Shown: piece by piece, positions 9,798 through 17,879 of the stretch
Numbering within the stretch: the stretch's first letter is position 1
Layout of the letters: the number at the start of each line of letters is the position of its first letter
Source of the DNA: Acidobacteriaceae bacterium
GTDB lineage: Bacteria > Acidobacteriota > Terriglobia > Terriglobales > Acidobacteriaceae
DNA: 56,082 bases
Reading direction: 5' to 3'
Assembly: GCA_030041435.1 (NCBI GenBank)
Contig: JASHNW010000091.1
Span: 1-56,082 of the forward strand
Notes under the pieces: generated by a model
What the model was told of the DNA's origin: nothing
The model's input: the letters and a program-made list of their open reading frames with translations, nothing else
Database searches by the model: none
Program-made: the position numbers and the translations under genes

Positions 9798-10202
9798 CTA
9801 AACCTTCCTCCCAATCCGGAGGTTGTGCGCGTCCACCGCGGCAATAAAATTCAGCAACCCCGCCACCACCACGAACTTGGTTCCGTAGTCGGCCGTCACC
9901 AGTTGCACGGTGGGCTGCCCCAGGCTGAAGATGCGCGCGATCATGTATAGAACGCCCGTCCCAATGTCCCCGACAAACCCCAGCATGTCCAGCGGCTCAC
10001 CGGTATTTGGCGTGTAGACCTTGGCCTGCATTGCCAGCCCCAGCACGAACATCGCCGTAATTACCAGGAACAGCAGCAAGGCGCGCACCCAGTGCCGCGT
10101 CAGCAGATGTCCTGCGCCGGGGATCAGCCACCCCAGCAGGAGTGCCGAATACGTGGAGCTCTTGGTTTGTTGTTGTACGGGGGTCTGCGCTCGCGAAGCC
10201 AT
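9798..10202 (-). CDS. Conserved membrane protein, DUF6677-like
   Basis: 134-residue inner-membrane protein. After a short polar N-terminus comes ALLLGWLIPGAGHLLTRHW, a pattern shared with small TM2/DUF6677-type proteins of acidobacteria. Then come a second helix (ALLLFLVITAMFVLGLAM), a glycine-rich region (DMLGFVGDIGTGVLYMIAR) and a last helix (FVVVAGLLNFIAAVDAHNL). The family assignment is from memory of the motif. Function is unknown. The stop directly precedes the start of the 59-residue membrane protein, so both are likely one operon running leftward from the gene-poor region at 10.2-11.0 kb. Confidence 0.75.
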   Translation of the reverse strand: MASRAQTPVQQQTKSSTYSALLLGWLIPGAGHLLTRHWVRALLLFLVITAMFVLGLAMQAKVYTPNTGEPLDMLGFVGDIGTGVLYMIARIFSLGQPTVQLVTADYGTKFVVVAGLLNFIAAVDAHNLRIGRKV

Positions 10203-11043
10203 CTTCTTTCAAATATACAGGCTCCCGCGCTCACTGAACTTGCGCCGCAAGCCGCCTCTGCACTTCCACCGCGCAGGGGACGCGAGGGCAGTCGTAGATT
10301 GAACCGAGCACCCAGTTCGGGCAGGACTCCAGCGTGAGTTGGCCATTTGCCGCATGCATCCGATTGAGGATCACCCATGGACCCAGTGGCAGCTCGACCT
10401 ATGCGCATTTGAATTCATGTGTACACTTCCAGGCGCCCAATTCGGGCACCACCGTCGCGAACGGTACGCCCGCCACTTTTCGCAGAGAGTCCCGACGCTT
10501 CAGGAGATGAAAGTGCTCCGTCCGGCATCTGCTCGGTGACCATTTCGCAGGGGACGGACTGAGAGAAGGCCGGCGCTGAAGCGGAGTTCCTCGCGGCGAC
10601 CTGCAATTCGGAACCAGACAAGATGGCCTCCGAATAGTGGATTAGCCCCTGAGTGCTCGTTCCGCCAGGCGTGAGGATCCCCGAGGGGCCAACCTGACCC
10701 CGAAGTAACAGTTCCTGGGAATTACTGAAGCGTGCAAAATTGACATTTAGTGTGTAACTTTTGTCCGAATTGAAAGCACCTCATCGACGCTATTGTGACG
10801 GATTACGCTTGTAAATGTTTTATTTACAGATGCTTATTCGCGTAACACGAAAGTCACAGCCAGTAATGAGAAAGTGGGCCATCTACATGCTCACCGATGC
10901 TAAACTGCCGTCGATTTCTCGTACTTCTGACCAAAGGTAACCCTCGGCTTGGGCAGAAAAGTAGCTTTTGCCCACCTCTTGAGGCTCGCAGGCTCTCGCT
11001 CTACTCGAGATGGTTGGATTCGCGGTGTTGAAGCCTGGGACTT
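10203..11043. other. Long gene-poor region with hairpins and a decayed kinase fragment
   Basis: No convincing intact gene is seen over about 840 bp. The left part contains a minus-strand remnant of a histidine kinase C-terminus (listed separately). The stretch 10735-10850 is AT-rich compared with its surroundings and contains a 7-bp inverted repeat (TGTAAAT / ATTTACA, 10810-10828). At 10950-10974 a longer imperfect hairpin (TGGGCA...TGCCCA with an inner AAAG/CTTT stem) lies about 90 bases before the lipoprotein start. This may be a long regulated leader. Minus-strand frame 10415-10621 has no recognisable product. Confidence 0.6.
10300..10396 (-). pseudogene. Decayed fragment of a sensor histidine kinase C-terminus
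   Basis: Reading the minus strand gives GPWVILNRMHAANGQLTLES followed by CPNW. The C-terminus of the intact kinase at 13213-14979 reads GPRVIRERVHSANGQLTLES followed by YPNWG. DNA similarity is strong over about 80 bp; for example, both share the plus-strand run GTTGGCCATTTGCCG near 10338 and 13278. The fragment has no start, loses the frame after VLGSI, and is isolated. It looks like the remains of a duplicated kinase gene that lost everything but the end of the ATPase domain. Confidence 0.75.
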
Positions 11044-11067
11044 TTGCAAGAGGTTGGTGCTGTGTAC

Positions 11068-13095
11068 ATGTTTTTTTCTGTTTTTCTTTTTGGAACTGGA
11101 ATCTTAGGGTTTTTATTCCTTTTTGTTGACCGACCGCGACTCAACGAGTGTTGCGGGCTGAGTCATTCCCGGGTCGCGCGGAGCAGCGCGTGGGTTGCGG
11201 TTCTTATGGCGTGCCTCCTTACGGCCGGTCTGTCCGGCTGCGGGGCCAGTGCAGGCGGCCCAACCAACACTGGAAGTACGGGAAACACAGGTAACGGCGG
11301 GGGAGTGGCAACACTGGGAGTTTCCGCCAGCGCCGTTTCGTTTGGGACGGTACCGGTGGGCCAGACTGCCAGTGCCAGCGTTTCGGTCACGAACGGAGGT
11401 ACGGTGCCGCTTCAGATCTCTGGAGTTTCCGTGACAGGTCAATATTTTTCCGCTGCACAAGTCAGTCTGCCGGTTACCGTGGCCGCGGGCGGCTCCTACA
11501 GCGTGACTCTGCACTTCAACCCGGCAACGCCGGGAGCGGACACCGGAACGCTGACGGTGAGCAGCAACGCATCCTCAGGCGGCACGGCGACGATCAGCTT
11601 AAGCGGAACCGGGCAAGCGTCCAGTGGAATGGGACAGGCAACGGCGGGAGTGCTGGGTGGGCTGAGCTGCAGCAGCGGATCGATGACGAGAACGGATGCC
11701 TGCACGGTGACATTGACGGCGGCGGCGGGCACGGGCGGGCTGGCAGTGAGCCTGTCCAGCAGCAGCAGCGCCGTGACGGTGCCGGGGTCGGTGACGGTGC
11801 CGGCGGGAGCGACGACGGCAGGCTTCAGCGCGACGGTATCGTCGGTGACGACGGCGCAGACGGCCACGCTGACGGCCACCGCGGGGGGAGTGAAGAAGAC
11901 CTGCGCGATCGACCTGGGCGCGACCGTGCCGGGACTGACGCTGAGCACCAGCAGTCTGAGCTTTGGCGATGTGACGGTGAACAGCTCGGCTACACCGCGG
12001 CCGGTGACGCTGACCTCATCGGGGACAGCTCCGCTGACCATCAGCGCGGGAGCGGTGACGGGAACCGGCTTCAGCATGTCGGGAGTGAGCTTCCCGCTGA
12101 CCCTGAACCCGGGGCAGACAGCGACACTGAACATTGAATTCGACCCGACTGCGGCGGGCGCGGTGACCGGATCTGTGACCCTGACCACCAACACCACGGC
12201 GGCGACGGCGGCCATCGCTCTGAGCGGAACAGGACAGGCAACGGCGGGACAGCTGGGTGGGCTAAGCTGCAGCAGCGGATCGATGACGAGAACGGGAACG
12301 GATGCCTGCACGGTGACATTGACGGCGGCGGCAGGCACGGGCGGGCTGGCAGTGAGCTTGTCCAGCAGCAGCAGCGCCGTGACGGTGCCGGGGTCGGTGA
12401 CGGTGCCGGCGGGAGCGACGACGGCAGGCTTCAGCGCGACGGTATCGTCGGTGACGACAGCGCAGACGGCCACGCTGACAGCAACCGCGGGGGAAGTGAA
12501 GAAGACCTGCGCGATCGAGCTGGGCGCGGCCGTGCCAGGTTTGACGCTGAACTCGACGAGGGTGGCATTCGGCGATGTGGGCCTGAAGACCCCGGCGACA
12601 CAGTCGGTGACGCTGACCTCATCGGGGACGGCGCCGCTGATCATCAGCGCGGGCGCGGTGACGGGAACCGGCTTCAGCATGTCGGGAGTGAGCTTCCCGC
12701 TGACCCTGAACCCGGGGCAAACTGCGACGTTGAACATTGAATTCGACCCGACGGCAGCGGGCGCGGTGACCGGGACAGTGAGCCTGACCACCAACACCAC
12801 GGCAGGGACGGCGGCCATCGCTCTGAGCGGAACGGGACAGGCGGCGGCGTATCAAGTAGACCTGAGCTGGGAAGCTCCGGCGAACCCGACGGTACCGGTG
12901 ACCGGCTATAAAATCTATCGCGAGGTCAGCGGGGGCTCTTCCTACGAATTGCTCAACACGACGGTCGACAGCCTGACAGCCTACTCGGACACGACGGTTG
13001 CGGACGGAACCGCTTACACCTACTACGTCACGAGCGTAGACGCGAGCGGGACTCAAAGCGCTCCATCCAACGCATATACTGTGACGATTCCGTAG
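11068..13095 (+). CDS. Repeat-rich putative lipoprotein with Hydin-like/choice-of-anchor-D domains and a C-terminal FnIII domain
   Basis: About 675 residues from the ATG at 11068; a TTG at 11044 is also in frame and the true start is uncertain. The N-terminus has an odd first hydrophobic stretch (FFSVFLFGTGILGFLFLFV), then a second one ending in a lipobox (LLTAGLSGC, Cys about 58), suggesting lipidation and surface or periplasmic location. Next are Ig-like ASPM-SPD-2-Hydin modules (LSFGDVTVNSS, VAFGDVGLKTP), two of them in a nearly identical 600-bp tandem repeat. The last about 85 residues form a fibronectin-III domain (VPVTGYKIYREVSGGSSYE). Likely a structural or adhesive cell-surface protein. 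Coding DNA is unusually G-rich and Ser/Thr/Gly-rich. It is convergent with the sensor kinase gene. Confidence 0.82.
   Translation: MFFSVFLFGTGILGFLFLFVDRPRLNECCGLSHSRVARSSAWVAVLMACLLTAGLSGCGASAGGPTNTGSTGNTGNGGGVATLGVSASAVSFGTVPVGQTASASVSVTNGGTVPLQISGVSVTGQYFSAAQVSLPVTVAAGGSYSVTLHFNPATPGADTGTLTVSSNASSGGTATISLSGTGQASSGMGQATAGVLGGLSCSSGSMTRTDACTVTLTAAAGTGGLAVSLSSSSSAVTVPGSVTVPAGATTAGFSATVSSVTTAQTATLTATAGGVKKTCAIDLGATVPGLTLSTSSLSFGDVTVNSSATPRPVTLTSSGTAPLTISAGAVTGTGFSMSGVSFPLTLNPGQTATLNIEFDPTAAGAVTGSVTLTTNTTAATAAIALSGTGQATAGQLGGLSCSSGSMTRTGTDACTVTLTAAAGTGGLAVSLSSSSSAVTVPGSVTVPAGATTAGFSATVSSVTTAQTATLTATAGEVKKTCAIELGAAVPGLTLNSTRVAFGDVGLKTPATQSVTLTSSGTAPLIISAGAVTGTGFSMSGVSFPLTLNPGQTATLNIEFDPTAAGAVTGTVSLTTNTTAGTAAIALSGTGQAAAYQVDLSWEAPANPTVPVTGYKIYREVSGGSSYELLNTTVDSLTAYSDTTVADGTAYTYYVTSVDASGTQSAPSNAYTVTIP
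11632..12834 (+). repeat. Two tandem copies of a ~600-bp in-gene repeat
   Basis: Copy 1 runs about 11632-12231 and copy 2 about 12232-12834; both begin GGACAGGCAACGGCGGGA. The copies are nearly identical over long stretches, e.g. the segments encoding LSSSSSAVTVPGS and SGVSFPLTLNPGQ. Copy 2 has an in-frame 6-bp insertion (MTRTDACT becomes MTRTGTDACT) and a more divergent stretch near 12540-12600. Each copy encodes one linker and one Hydin-like Ig module. Confidence 0.92.
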
Positions 13096-13212
13096 CCATG
13101 CTGTCGGGAGGTTCACGCGAACCGAGCGCCCAATGAGCGCTGCATCTCCGCCATCGAACTCGAGAGGATGGTCGGGGCTACACACGCACCCGGGCCGCAC
13201 CGGCAGTCGCAT

Positions 13213-14979
13213 TCACGAATGTGAAGCCAGTCGTATTTTCAGCCGGGTGCCCCAGTTTGGGTAGGACTCGAGCGTCAGTTGGCCATTTGCCGAGTGCACC
13301 CGCTCGCGGATCACCCGCGGCCCCTTTTGCTCCGCTTCCAGTTGCGCCAGAGACAGCCGTCCGCTGAAATCGAAGCCGCACCCGTCGTCCTGCACCATCA
13401 CCTCCCAGGCATCCTGGTGGGATGTGATGCGCACCTCGACCTTGCGCGCTCCACTGTGTTTTCTGACGTTGCTCAGCGCCTCTTCGACGATATGAACGAT
13501 CTCTCCGGACACTCTGTCGGGGATGGATTCTTCCTGCACGTCGAACGCAAAGGTCGTCACAATACTGGTTTCTCGCTGGAAGTTGTCCAGCATCTCCGCC
13601 AGACTCGGCAAAACCGGACGCCGCTGCGCACTCGAGCGGAGTTGCTCGATCTGCTCCCGCAGTTTGCGCACCTCGGTGCGGAGGACATCCTGCACTTCCC
13701 GCATCGTCTCCTCACGCCGAAACGGCGCTTCGTGCTGCGCGCTCCTGCGTCGCAGCAGCTCAAGCTGCAAATCCGTGGCGATCAGCGACTGCACCACTCC
13801 GTCGTGCAGATCGCGGGCCAGACGTTGCCGCTCCACCGCTCGCACGCGCGCGCTGGTGTGCTGCCAGCGATAGAAATTGTAGGCGGCCGGACCTACCTCA
13901 TCGACCATTTGCTGCAGCAGCCGCAGACACGACTCACGCCCGGCCGCGCAGGGCGCGTCCACGAGGAAGATGCGTCCGGTCCATTCGCTCCCAAACTGCA
14001 GGCTCGTCGCCAGAATCGTGTGAAACGACTCCTCCCACAGGAAACACCGCCGCAAAGCCTGCGTATCCACCTGCGCTCGCGACCCCTGGCGGTTCAGAGC
14101 CAGGAAATCGCCGCCGTGACTGTTTTTGGAACAAGCGACTGAAATGCACTCGGCGGGCATGGGCCAGAAGTATTGATCCTCCTCTGCGAACGCCACTTCC
14201 CGCCTGATCGGATGCCCCGTGGCCGTATCGCTCGTACCCCACTGGAATACCCGCCAGGTGGTCGAATTCCTTAGGACCAGCACGATCCTTTTGGCTTCGA
14301 AAACCTGCATCATGGCGGGCAGGATCTCCCGCAGATTGGTCTCAACCCCGGCGCTGGCATGCAGGCGCCTCAGGATGGAACGCGTGGCGTACGCCTGCTG
14401 TTCCCTCTCTGCCCAGTACGCTGTATAGGCCTGAAATCCACCGACCACCAGCAGCAGCGCGGCCTTCACGGCAAATGGCCCGGCCGGCAGAGGTCTGCGG
14501 CTTAATTCAAGGTGCGCGAAGACCGGCAGGTTCGCGAGGATGCTTTCAGTGAGGACAATGAGAACACTGAACAGCGCAATCAGCACGGTTTCGAGCGACT
14601 TTCGCCGGTAGGGCACGGCGAGCAGCGCGAAGATGAACAGCAGCAGAAAAGGACTTCTCGCGCAGCCTGTGAACAGGCAGATGAGCGAGGGCCAGACCAA
14701 GTCCGACGTGTGAACAAAAATCAAAAATGCCGTCGAGTTCGCGCCGGCAAGAAAAACGCGCGCTAGGATGATCAGGCTCACCAGCGCATAACCGAAAAGA
14801 ATCACGCAGGCCCAGAACTCGTGATTGCCTGTTAGAGGACGAATGAGGGGAAACACCCCGACAAAGCTAAGCGCGGCGATGAGGCGGAAGATGGCGAGCG
14901 CCTGCTCCCGGTACAGCGCCTTGCCAAACGGCAGCAGCGCTCCCAAATCTGATTTGGCTCGCAACGCCCCCAGGCGCAT
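13213..14979 (-). CDS. NarL-type membrane sensor histidine kinase
   Basis: About 588 residues from the ATG at 14979, preferred because GGAGAG lies eight bases upstream; longer starts exist at 14997 and 15012 (TTG). The N-terminal half has about six membrane helices (ALAIFRLIAALSFVGVFPL through AALLLVVGGFQAYTAYW). A GAF-like region follows, then the HisKA_3 dimerisation box RQRLARDLHDGVVQSL with phospho-acceptor His about 392, and a HATPase domain (EEALSNVRKHSGA, QDDGCGFDFSGR). It should phosphorylate the NarL-type regulator encoded divergently at 15470. The signal is unknown. A decayed copy of its 3' end lies at 10.3 kb. Confidence 0.93.
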   Translation of the reverse strand: MRLGALRAKSDLGALLPFGKALYREQALAIFRLIAALSFVGVFPLIRPLTGNHEFWACVILFGYALVSLIILARVFLAGANSTAFLIFVHTSDLVWPSLICLFTGCARSPFLLLFIFALLAVPYRRKSLETVLIALFSVLIVLTESILANLPVFAHLELSRRPLPAGPFAVKAALLLVVGGFQAYTAYWAEREQQAYATRSILRRLHASAGVETNLREILPAMMQVFEAKRIVLVLRNSTTWRVFQWGTSDTATGHPIRREVAFAEEDQYFWPMPAECISVACSKNSHGGDFLALNRQGSRAQVDTQALRRCFLWEESFHTILATSLQFGSEWTGRIFLVDAPCAAGRESCLRLLQQMVDEVGPAAYNFYRWQHTSARVRAVERQRLARDLHDGVVQSLIATDLQLELLRRRSAQHEAPFRREETMREVQDVLRTEVRKLREQIEQLRSSAQRRPVLPSLAEMLDNFQRETSIVTTFAFDVQEESIPDRVSGEIVHIVEEALSNVRKHSGARKVEVRITSHQDAWEVMVQDDGCGFDFSGRLSLAQLEAEQKGPRVIRERVHSANGQLTLESYPNWGTRLKIRLASHS

Positions 14980-15469
14980 CTTGGTGGCTCTCCGCATCGG
15001 AACCGTCGGCAAAAAAGGAGCGATGGCGCGGCATTTGCGTTATGCCGTCGAGTTCCGCCATGATCGACCGATTGCAAAACCGCTTCACACAGGGACGCGC
15101 ATCCGTAATGTTCGTCGACCACCAGCTCGCGGTCTGCAATTGAGTCGCTTTGGGCCCGGGGGACAGGCTAAGCGCTTTGATTATGCTCGTGGTTGGTGCG
15201 AGGGTCAAGCGCCATTTCCGGTTCACCTGGTGCACCTCTTTCGCTGTAGATTCCCCCGGGATAGGAACCTCCATGTTGCCGTTCGCAGATTCCGGGTTGC
15301 AGGAAAGTGCAACAAAAGAGGTATTCAGACCTGAATTAACGGCTATATACTGGCTCCAGTTCAACACCAGCGGCCAGTTACCTGAGGTCCAGGCACAGAG
15401 AGCCGTGACACCAACCCAACCAGGCACCGCTCCGCCACAATTCTGGAGCGTCCGTGAGGATTTTCGAGG
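14980..15469. promoter_or_regulatory. Divergent intergenic region between sensor kinase and response regulator
   Basis: About 490 bp separate the two divergent starts, long enough for two promoters and regulator sites. I see no convincing gene here: overlapping frames are low-quality shadows. No clear -35/-10 pair or palindromic operator could be assigned by eye. Confidence 0.45.
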
Positions 15470-16156
15470 ATGGCTTCTCTCGCCAGGGTTTCTCCATCTC
15501 CCATTCGCGTTCTCATTGCCGATGACCACGCACTCTTTCGGGACGGCCTGCGCAAGTTGCTGGAATCGGAAGAGGGGTTTGAAGTGGTTGGCGAAGCCCC
15601 GGACGGCGAAATGCTGGTTGCGCTGGCACGGAAGACCCAGGCAGACGTCATCTTGCTGGATCTTGCCATGCCCCGCCAGGATGGCATGGAAGTCCTCCGT
15701 GAGCTGGCGGCATCCCAAATCCCCATTCGCACACTGGTGCTGACCGCATCCATCGACAAGGATCAGATCGTTCGCGCTTTGAAACTCGGCGCTTACGGCG
15801 TCATCCTGAAGGAATCTACCACGCAGCGGCTGTTCGACAGCATTCGCTGCGTCATGGCGGGGCAATATTGGGTGGGACGCGAGAGTGTATCCGATCTGGT
15901 GCGGGCGCTGCGCACAGTCTCGCCCGGCGAACCGACCAGCCGTTCCAAAGAGTTCGGCCTCACACCGCGCGAAATGGAAATTGTCACCCTGGTGGTAGCC
16001 GGATATTCGAACCCGGATATTGCGCAAAGATGCTCGATCAGCGAGCAGACAGTGAAGCATCATATCAGCAATATCTTCAATAAGCTCGGCGTCTCCAATC
16101 GCCTCGAGCTGGCGCTGTTCGCTGTGAATCACCGTCTCACTGAGGCCGCTTCCTGA
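15470..16156 (+). CDS. NarL/FixJ-family response regulator
   Basis: 228-residue two-domain regulator. The receiver domain has the acidic pocket (VLIADDHALFRDGL), the phosphorylated Asp in ILLDLAMPRQDG (about Asp64), the conserved Thr in TLVLTAS and Lys in GVILKES. A LuxR-type helix-turn-helix follows (LTPREMEIVTLVVAGYSNPD, TVKHHISNIFNKLGVSNR). It is divergent from the sensor kinase, its probable partner. Targets are unknown; the polysaccharide locus starting 400 bp downstream is a natural candidate (inference). Confidence 0.94.
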   Translation: MASLARVSPSPIRVLIADDHALFRDGLRKLLESEEGFEVVGEAPDGEMLVALARKTQADVILLDLAMPRQDGMEVLRELAASQIPIRTLVLTASIDKDQIVRALKLGAYGVILKESTTQRLFDSIRCVMAGQYWVGRESVSDLVRALRTVSPGEPTSRSKEFGLTPREMEIVTLVVAGYSNPDIAQRCSISEQTVKHHISNIFNKLGVSNRLELALFAVNHRLTEAAS

Positions 16157-16563
16157 TATCTTCCATCCCCCAGGCATCCTCGCCCCGAGAGGATATTTCT
16201 ATAGCTGCCTGAGGGTGATCCAAGAGCAGGCGAGATAGAAGAAGGCGTATATCGCTGACGCCGGTCACGATGCCGATCCGTTGCGCGAGCGGCTGAGGAA
16301 GCGGGCCTCCGAACTGATTGTGCCTTACTGTAGGTAACAATATACGAGAGCGCTATCAGTAACTCTCTTCTACTCCATAGTTACCTATTCCCCTGCATGG
16401 CGTGCGCACTAGTAACACCCCAAAGCTCCCCCCTTTATAGCACCACGCAGGGACATGACCATAGTACTGTTGGGCCATTGAGCCGCCTCAGCGCCTCGCG
16501 TAGCCTTGGATTCTCGCGATTGGAAAATTGCGAGATTGAGCCCGCATACAGACAGGAGACGGG
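16157..16563. promoter_or_regulatory. Leader/promoter region of the PilZ gene with two hairpin structures
   Basis: No gene seen over about 400 bp. Just after the response regulator stop, 16170-16212 can fold into a nested structure: inner ATCCTC/GAGGAT with a 7-base loop, outer CAGGCA/TGCCTG. This may end the regulator transcript, though the T-run is weak (ATTTCT). A 10-bp stem at 16512-16535 (listed separately) lies near the PilZ start. Confidence 0.45.
16512..16535 (+). promoter_or_regulatory. 10-bp hairpin 28 bases upstream of PilZ start
   Basis: TCTCGCGATT, loop GGAA, AATTGCGAGA: a ten-pair stem with one G-T wobble and a GNRA-type tetraloop. It lies between the likely promoter and the AGGAG ribosome site at about 16555, so it would be in the 5' leader. 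It could be an operator or an mRNA structure. Confidence 0.5.
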
Positions 16564-16968
16564 ATGGGTTTGCAAGGAACCGTGAACGGCTCGCAGAACG
16601 GAGTTGCCCGGGCCCGCCGGTATGACATCGGCACGGTTTTGCGGTACCGGGTTCGGGGCGAGAGGGAATGGCGCGAGGGTGTGATGGAGAACATCAGCAT
16701 CACGGGCGTTCGCATCCGCACTACGCATTATCTGAAACCCGACACGGTAATTGAGATGAGGTTTTTTCTTCCGATCGAACTGAACGGCGAATGTGCGGCG
16801 GAAGTTCTTTGCCGAGGGTCTGTTGTCAGGGCGTCAGAATGTGAGGTTCCAGGCGGCGAGGTGGTCGTCGCTGCCCGGATCGACCATTCGCGCTTCCTGC
16901 GGCAGATGAGCAGGAAAGAGGAGTTAGCCAAAGATTTATCAACCGGCAGCAATCGACGGTTAGACTAG
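16564..16968 (+). CDS. PilZ-domain protein, putative c-di-GMP receptor
   Basis: 134 residues, with a good ribosome site (AGGAG, five bases before ATG). The PilZ signature is present: an arginine-rich N-terminal switch (ARARRYDIGTVLRYRVRG) and D/NxSxxG in ENISITGVRI, then beta-barrel strands (TVIEMRFFLPIEL, EVLCRGSVVRAS). Proteins of this type bind cyclic di-GMP and change partner activity, often exopolysaccharide synthesis or motility. It directly precedes the EPS locus, so control of polymer production is plausible. Single-domain, no membrane segment. Confidence 0.85.
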   Translation: MGLQGTVNGSQNGVARARRYDIGTVLRYRVRGEREWREGVMENISITGVRIRTTHYLKPDTVIEMRFFLPIELNGECAAEVLCRGSVVRASECEVPGGEVVVAARIDHSRFLRQMSRKEELAKDLSTGSNRRLD

Positions 16969-17027
16969 CGACTCTCCCCCCGCCTTAGATCGCGCTGGAT
17001 TTGTTGTAACGAATACACCGGATCGCC

Positions 17028-17053
17028 GGCCTCAGACTCGTTGTCTGACGGCC
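17028..17053 (+). promoter_or_regulatory. Leader hairpin upstream of the antiterminator gene
   Basis: GGCC-TCAGAC, loop TCGTT, GTCTGA-C-GGCC: ten pairs with one bulged C, about 110 bases before the UpxY-like start. No U-run follows, so it is not a standard terminator. It lies in the roughly 195-bp leader at the head of the polysaccharide operon, where NusG-like specialised antitermination factors act. Confidence 0.45.
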
Positions 17054-17164
17054 CGAGGTCCGCGTCGTGCAGAGAAAATGGGCGATGTAGCTCACAGGGC
17101 GAAGCTATGTCTTCGTTCTTTGGAACTCAGCTTGAACTTTGCAGGCAACGGAGCGGAGGACGAG

Positions 17165-17827
17165 ATGCTGGCTGCACCGATCAATGGCGCCGGAAACCAG
17201 GAACTGTCGTCATGGTGGGCGCTCTATGCCCGCCATCAGCACGAAAAGGTCGTAGCGGAGATGCTGACAGCCAAGGAGTTCGAGGTATTTTTGCCTTTGT
17301 ACGAATCTGTACGGCGCTGGAAGGACAGACGCAAGCTGTTGTCTCTGCCACTGTTTCCAGGGTATGTGTTTGTTCGCGGCGGACTGGAGCGGCGCCTGCA
17401 GATCCTGACAACGCCCGGGATTCACATGATTCTTTGCCGGGGCGAACAGGTCGCAACGATCCCGGACGAAGAAATCGAGGCCGTCCGCAGGACCATCAAC
17501 GGAAATTTTCGCGTAGAACCCCACCCGTTCCTGAAATGCGGTGAACGGGTACGCGTGAAGCGAGGTTCCCTTCAGGGTGTCGAGGGAATCCTTGTGCGCA
17601 AGAAGAATTTGTATCGGCTAGTGCTTTCCGTGGATATGCTGGCGCAATCCGTGGGCGTTGAGATCGACGCTGCAGATGTGGAGCCGGTTGAAACGCGGAG
17701 GCCGTCAGTTGGGCTGTCGCAGGATCTGCCTGCCGGGACAGGGACCTTCCCAAAGCCCATGCCTCCAGCCACTGGCCAATGGGGCATGGAAGGCAGGAAG
17801 CTGCATTCCGCAGCGACCGCGAACTAA
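17165..17827 (+). CDS. UpxY/NusG-like transcription antitermination factor
   Basis: About 220 residues from the ATG at 17165, chosen over 17078 because GGAGCGGAGGA sits just upstream and the NusG N-terminal domain begins right after. Visible features: WWALYARHQHEKVVAEML, FLPLYESVRRWKDRRK, LPLFPGYVFVRGG (the NGN core), and a C-terminal KOW-like stretch GERVRVKRGSLQGVEGILV. Such NusG paralogues sit first in capsule or exopolysaccharide operons and keep RNA polymerase going through the long transcript. It stands upstream of the export genes, fitting that role. The last about 50 residues are disordered. Confidence 0.88.
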   Translation: MLAAPINGAGNQELSSWWALYARHQHEKVVAEMLTAKEFEVFLPLYESVRRWKDRRKLLSLPLFPGYVFVRGGLERRLQILTTPGIHMILCRGEQVATIPDEEIEAVRRTINGNFRVEPHPFLKCGERVRVKRGSLQGVEGILVRKKNLYRLVLSVDMLAQSVGVEIDAADVEPVETRRPSVGLSQDLPAGTGTFPKPMPPATGQWGMEGRKLHSAATAN

Positions 17828-17879
17828 AGGCAGGCGAGCAGGGGGTCTGCGTCCATTCGCGCCCCTGGATGGAGTTGTT

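Noticed and set aside
10415-10621. Minus-strand 68-codon frame in the gene-poor region
   Set aside because: Composition is low quality and no similarity to a known family could be recognised; left as part of the intergenic description.
11496-12818. Minus-strand 440-codon frame opposite the lipoprotein repeats
   Set aside because: Mirror of the repeated Ser/Thr/Ala-rich plus-strand coding sequence; no start site or recognisable fold.
11632-12834. Possible CRISPR array
   Set aside because: The repeat unit is 600 bp, in frame and coding; no short spaced repeats.
14867-16177. Minus-strand 436-codon frame across the regulator and the divergent region
   Set aside because: Covers the response regulator on the opposite strand and has no recognisable domain.
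16137-16340. Minus-strand 67-codon frame after the response regulator
   Set aside because: No ribosome site or domain, and it overlaps the regulator's 3' end.
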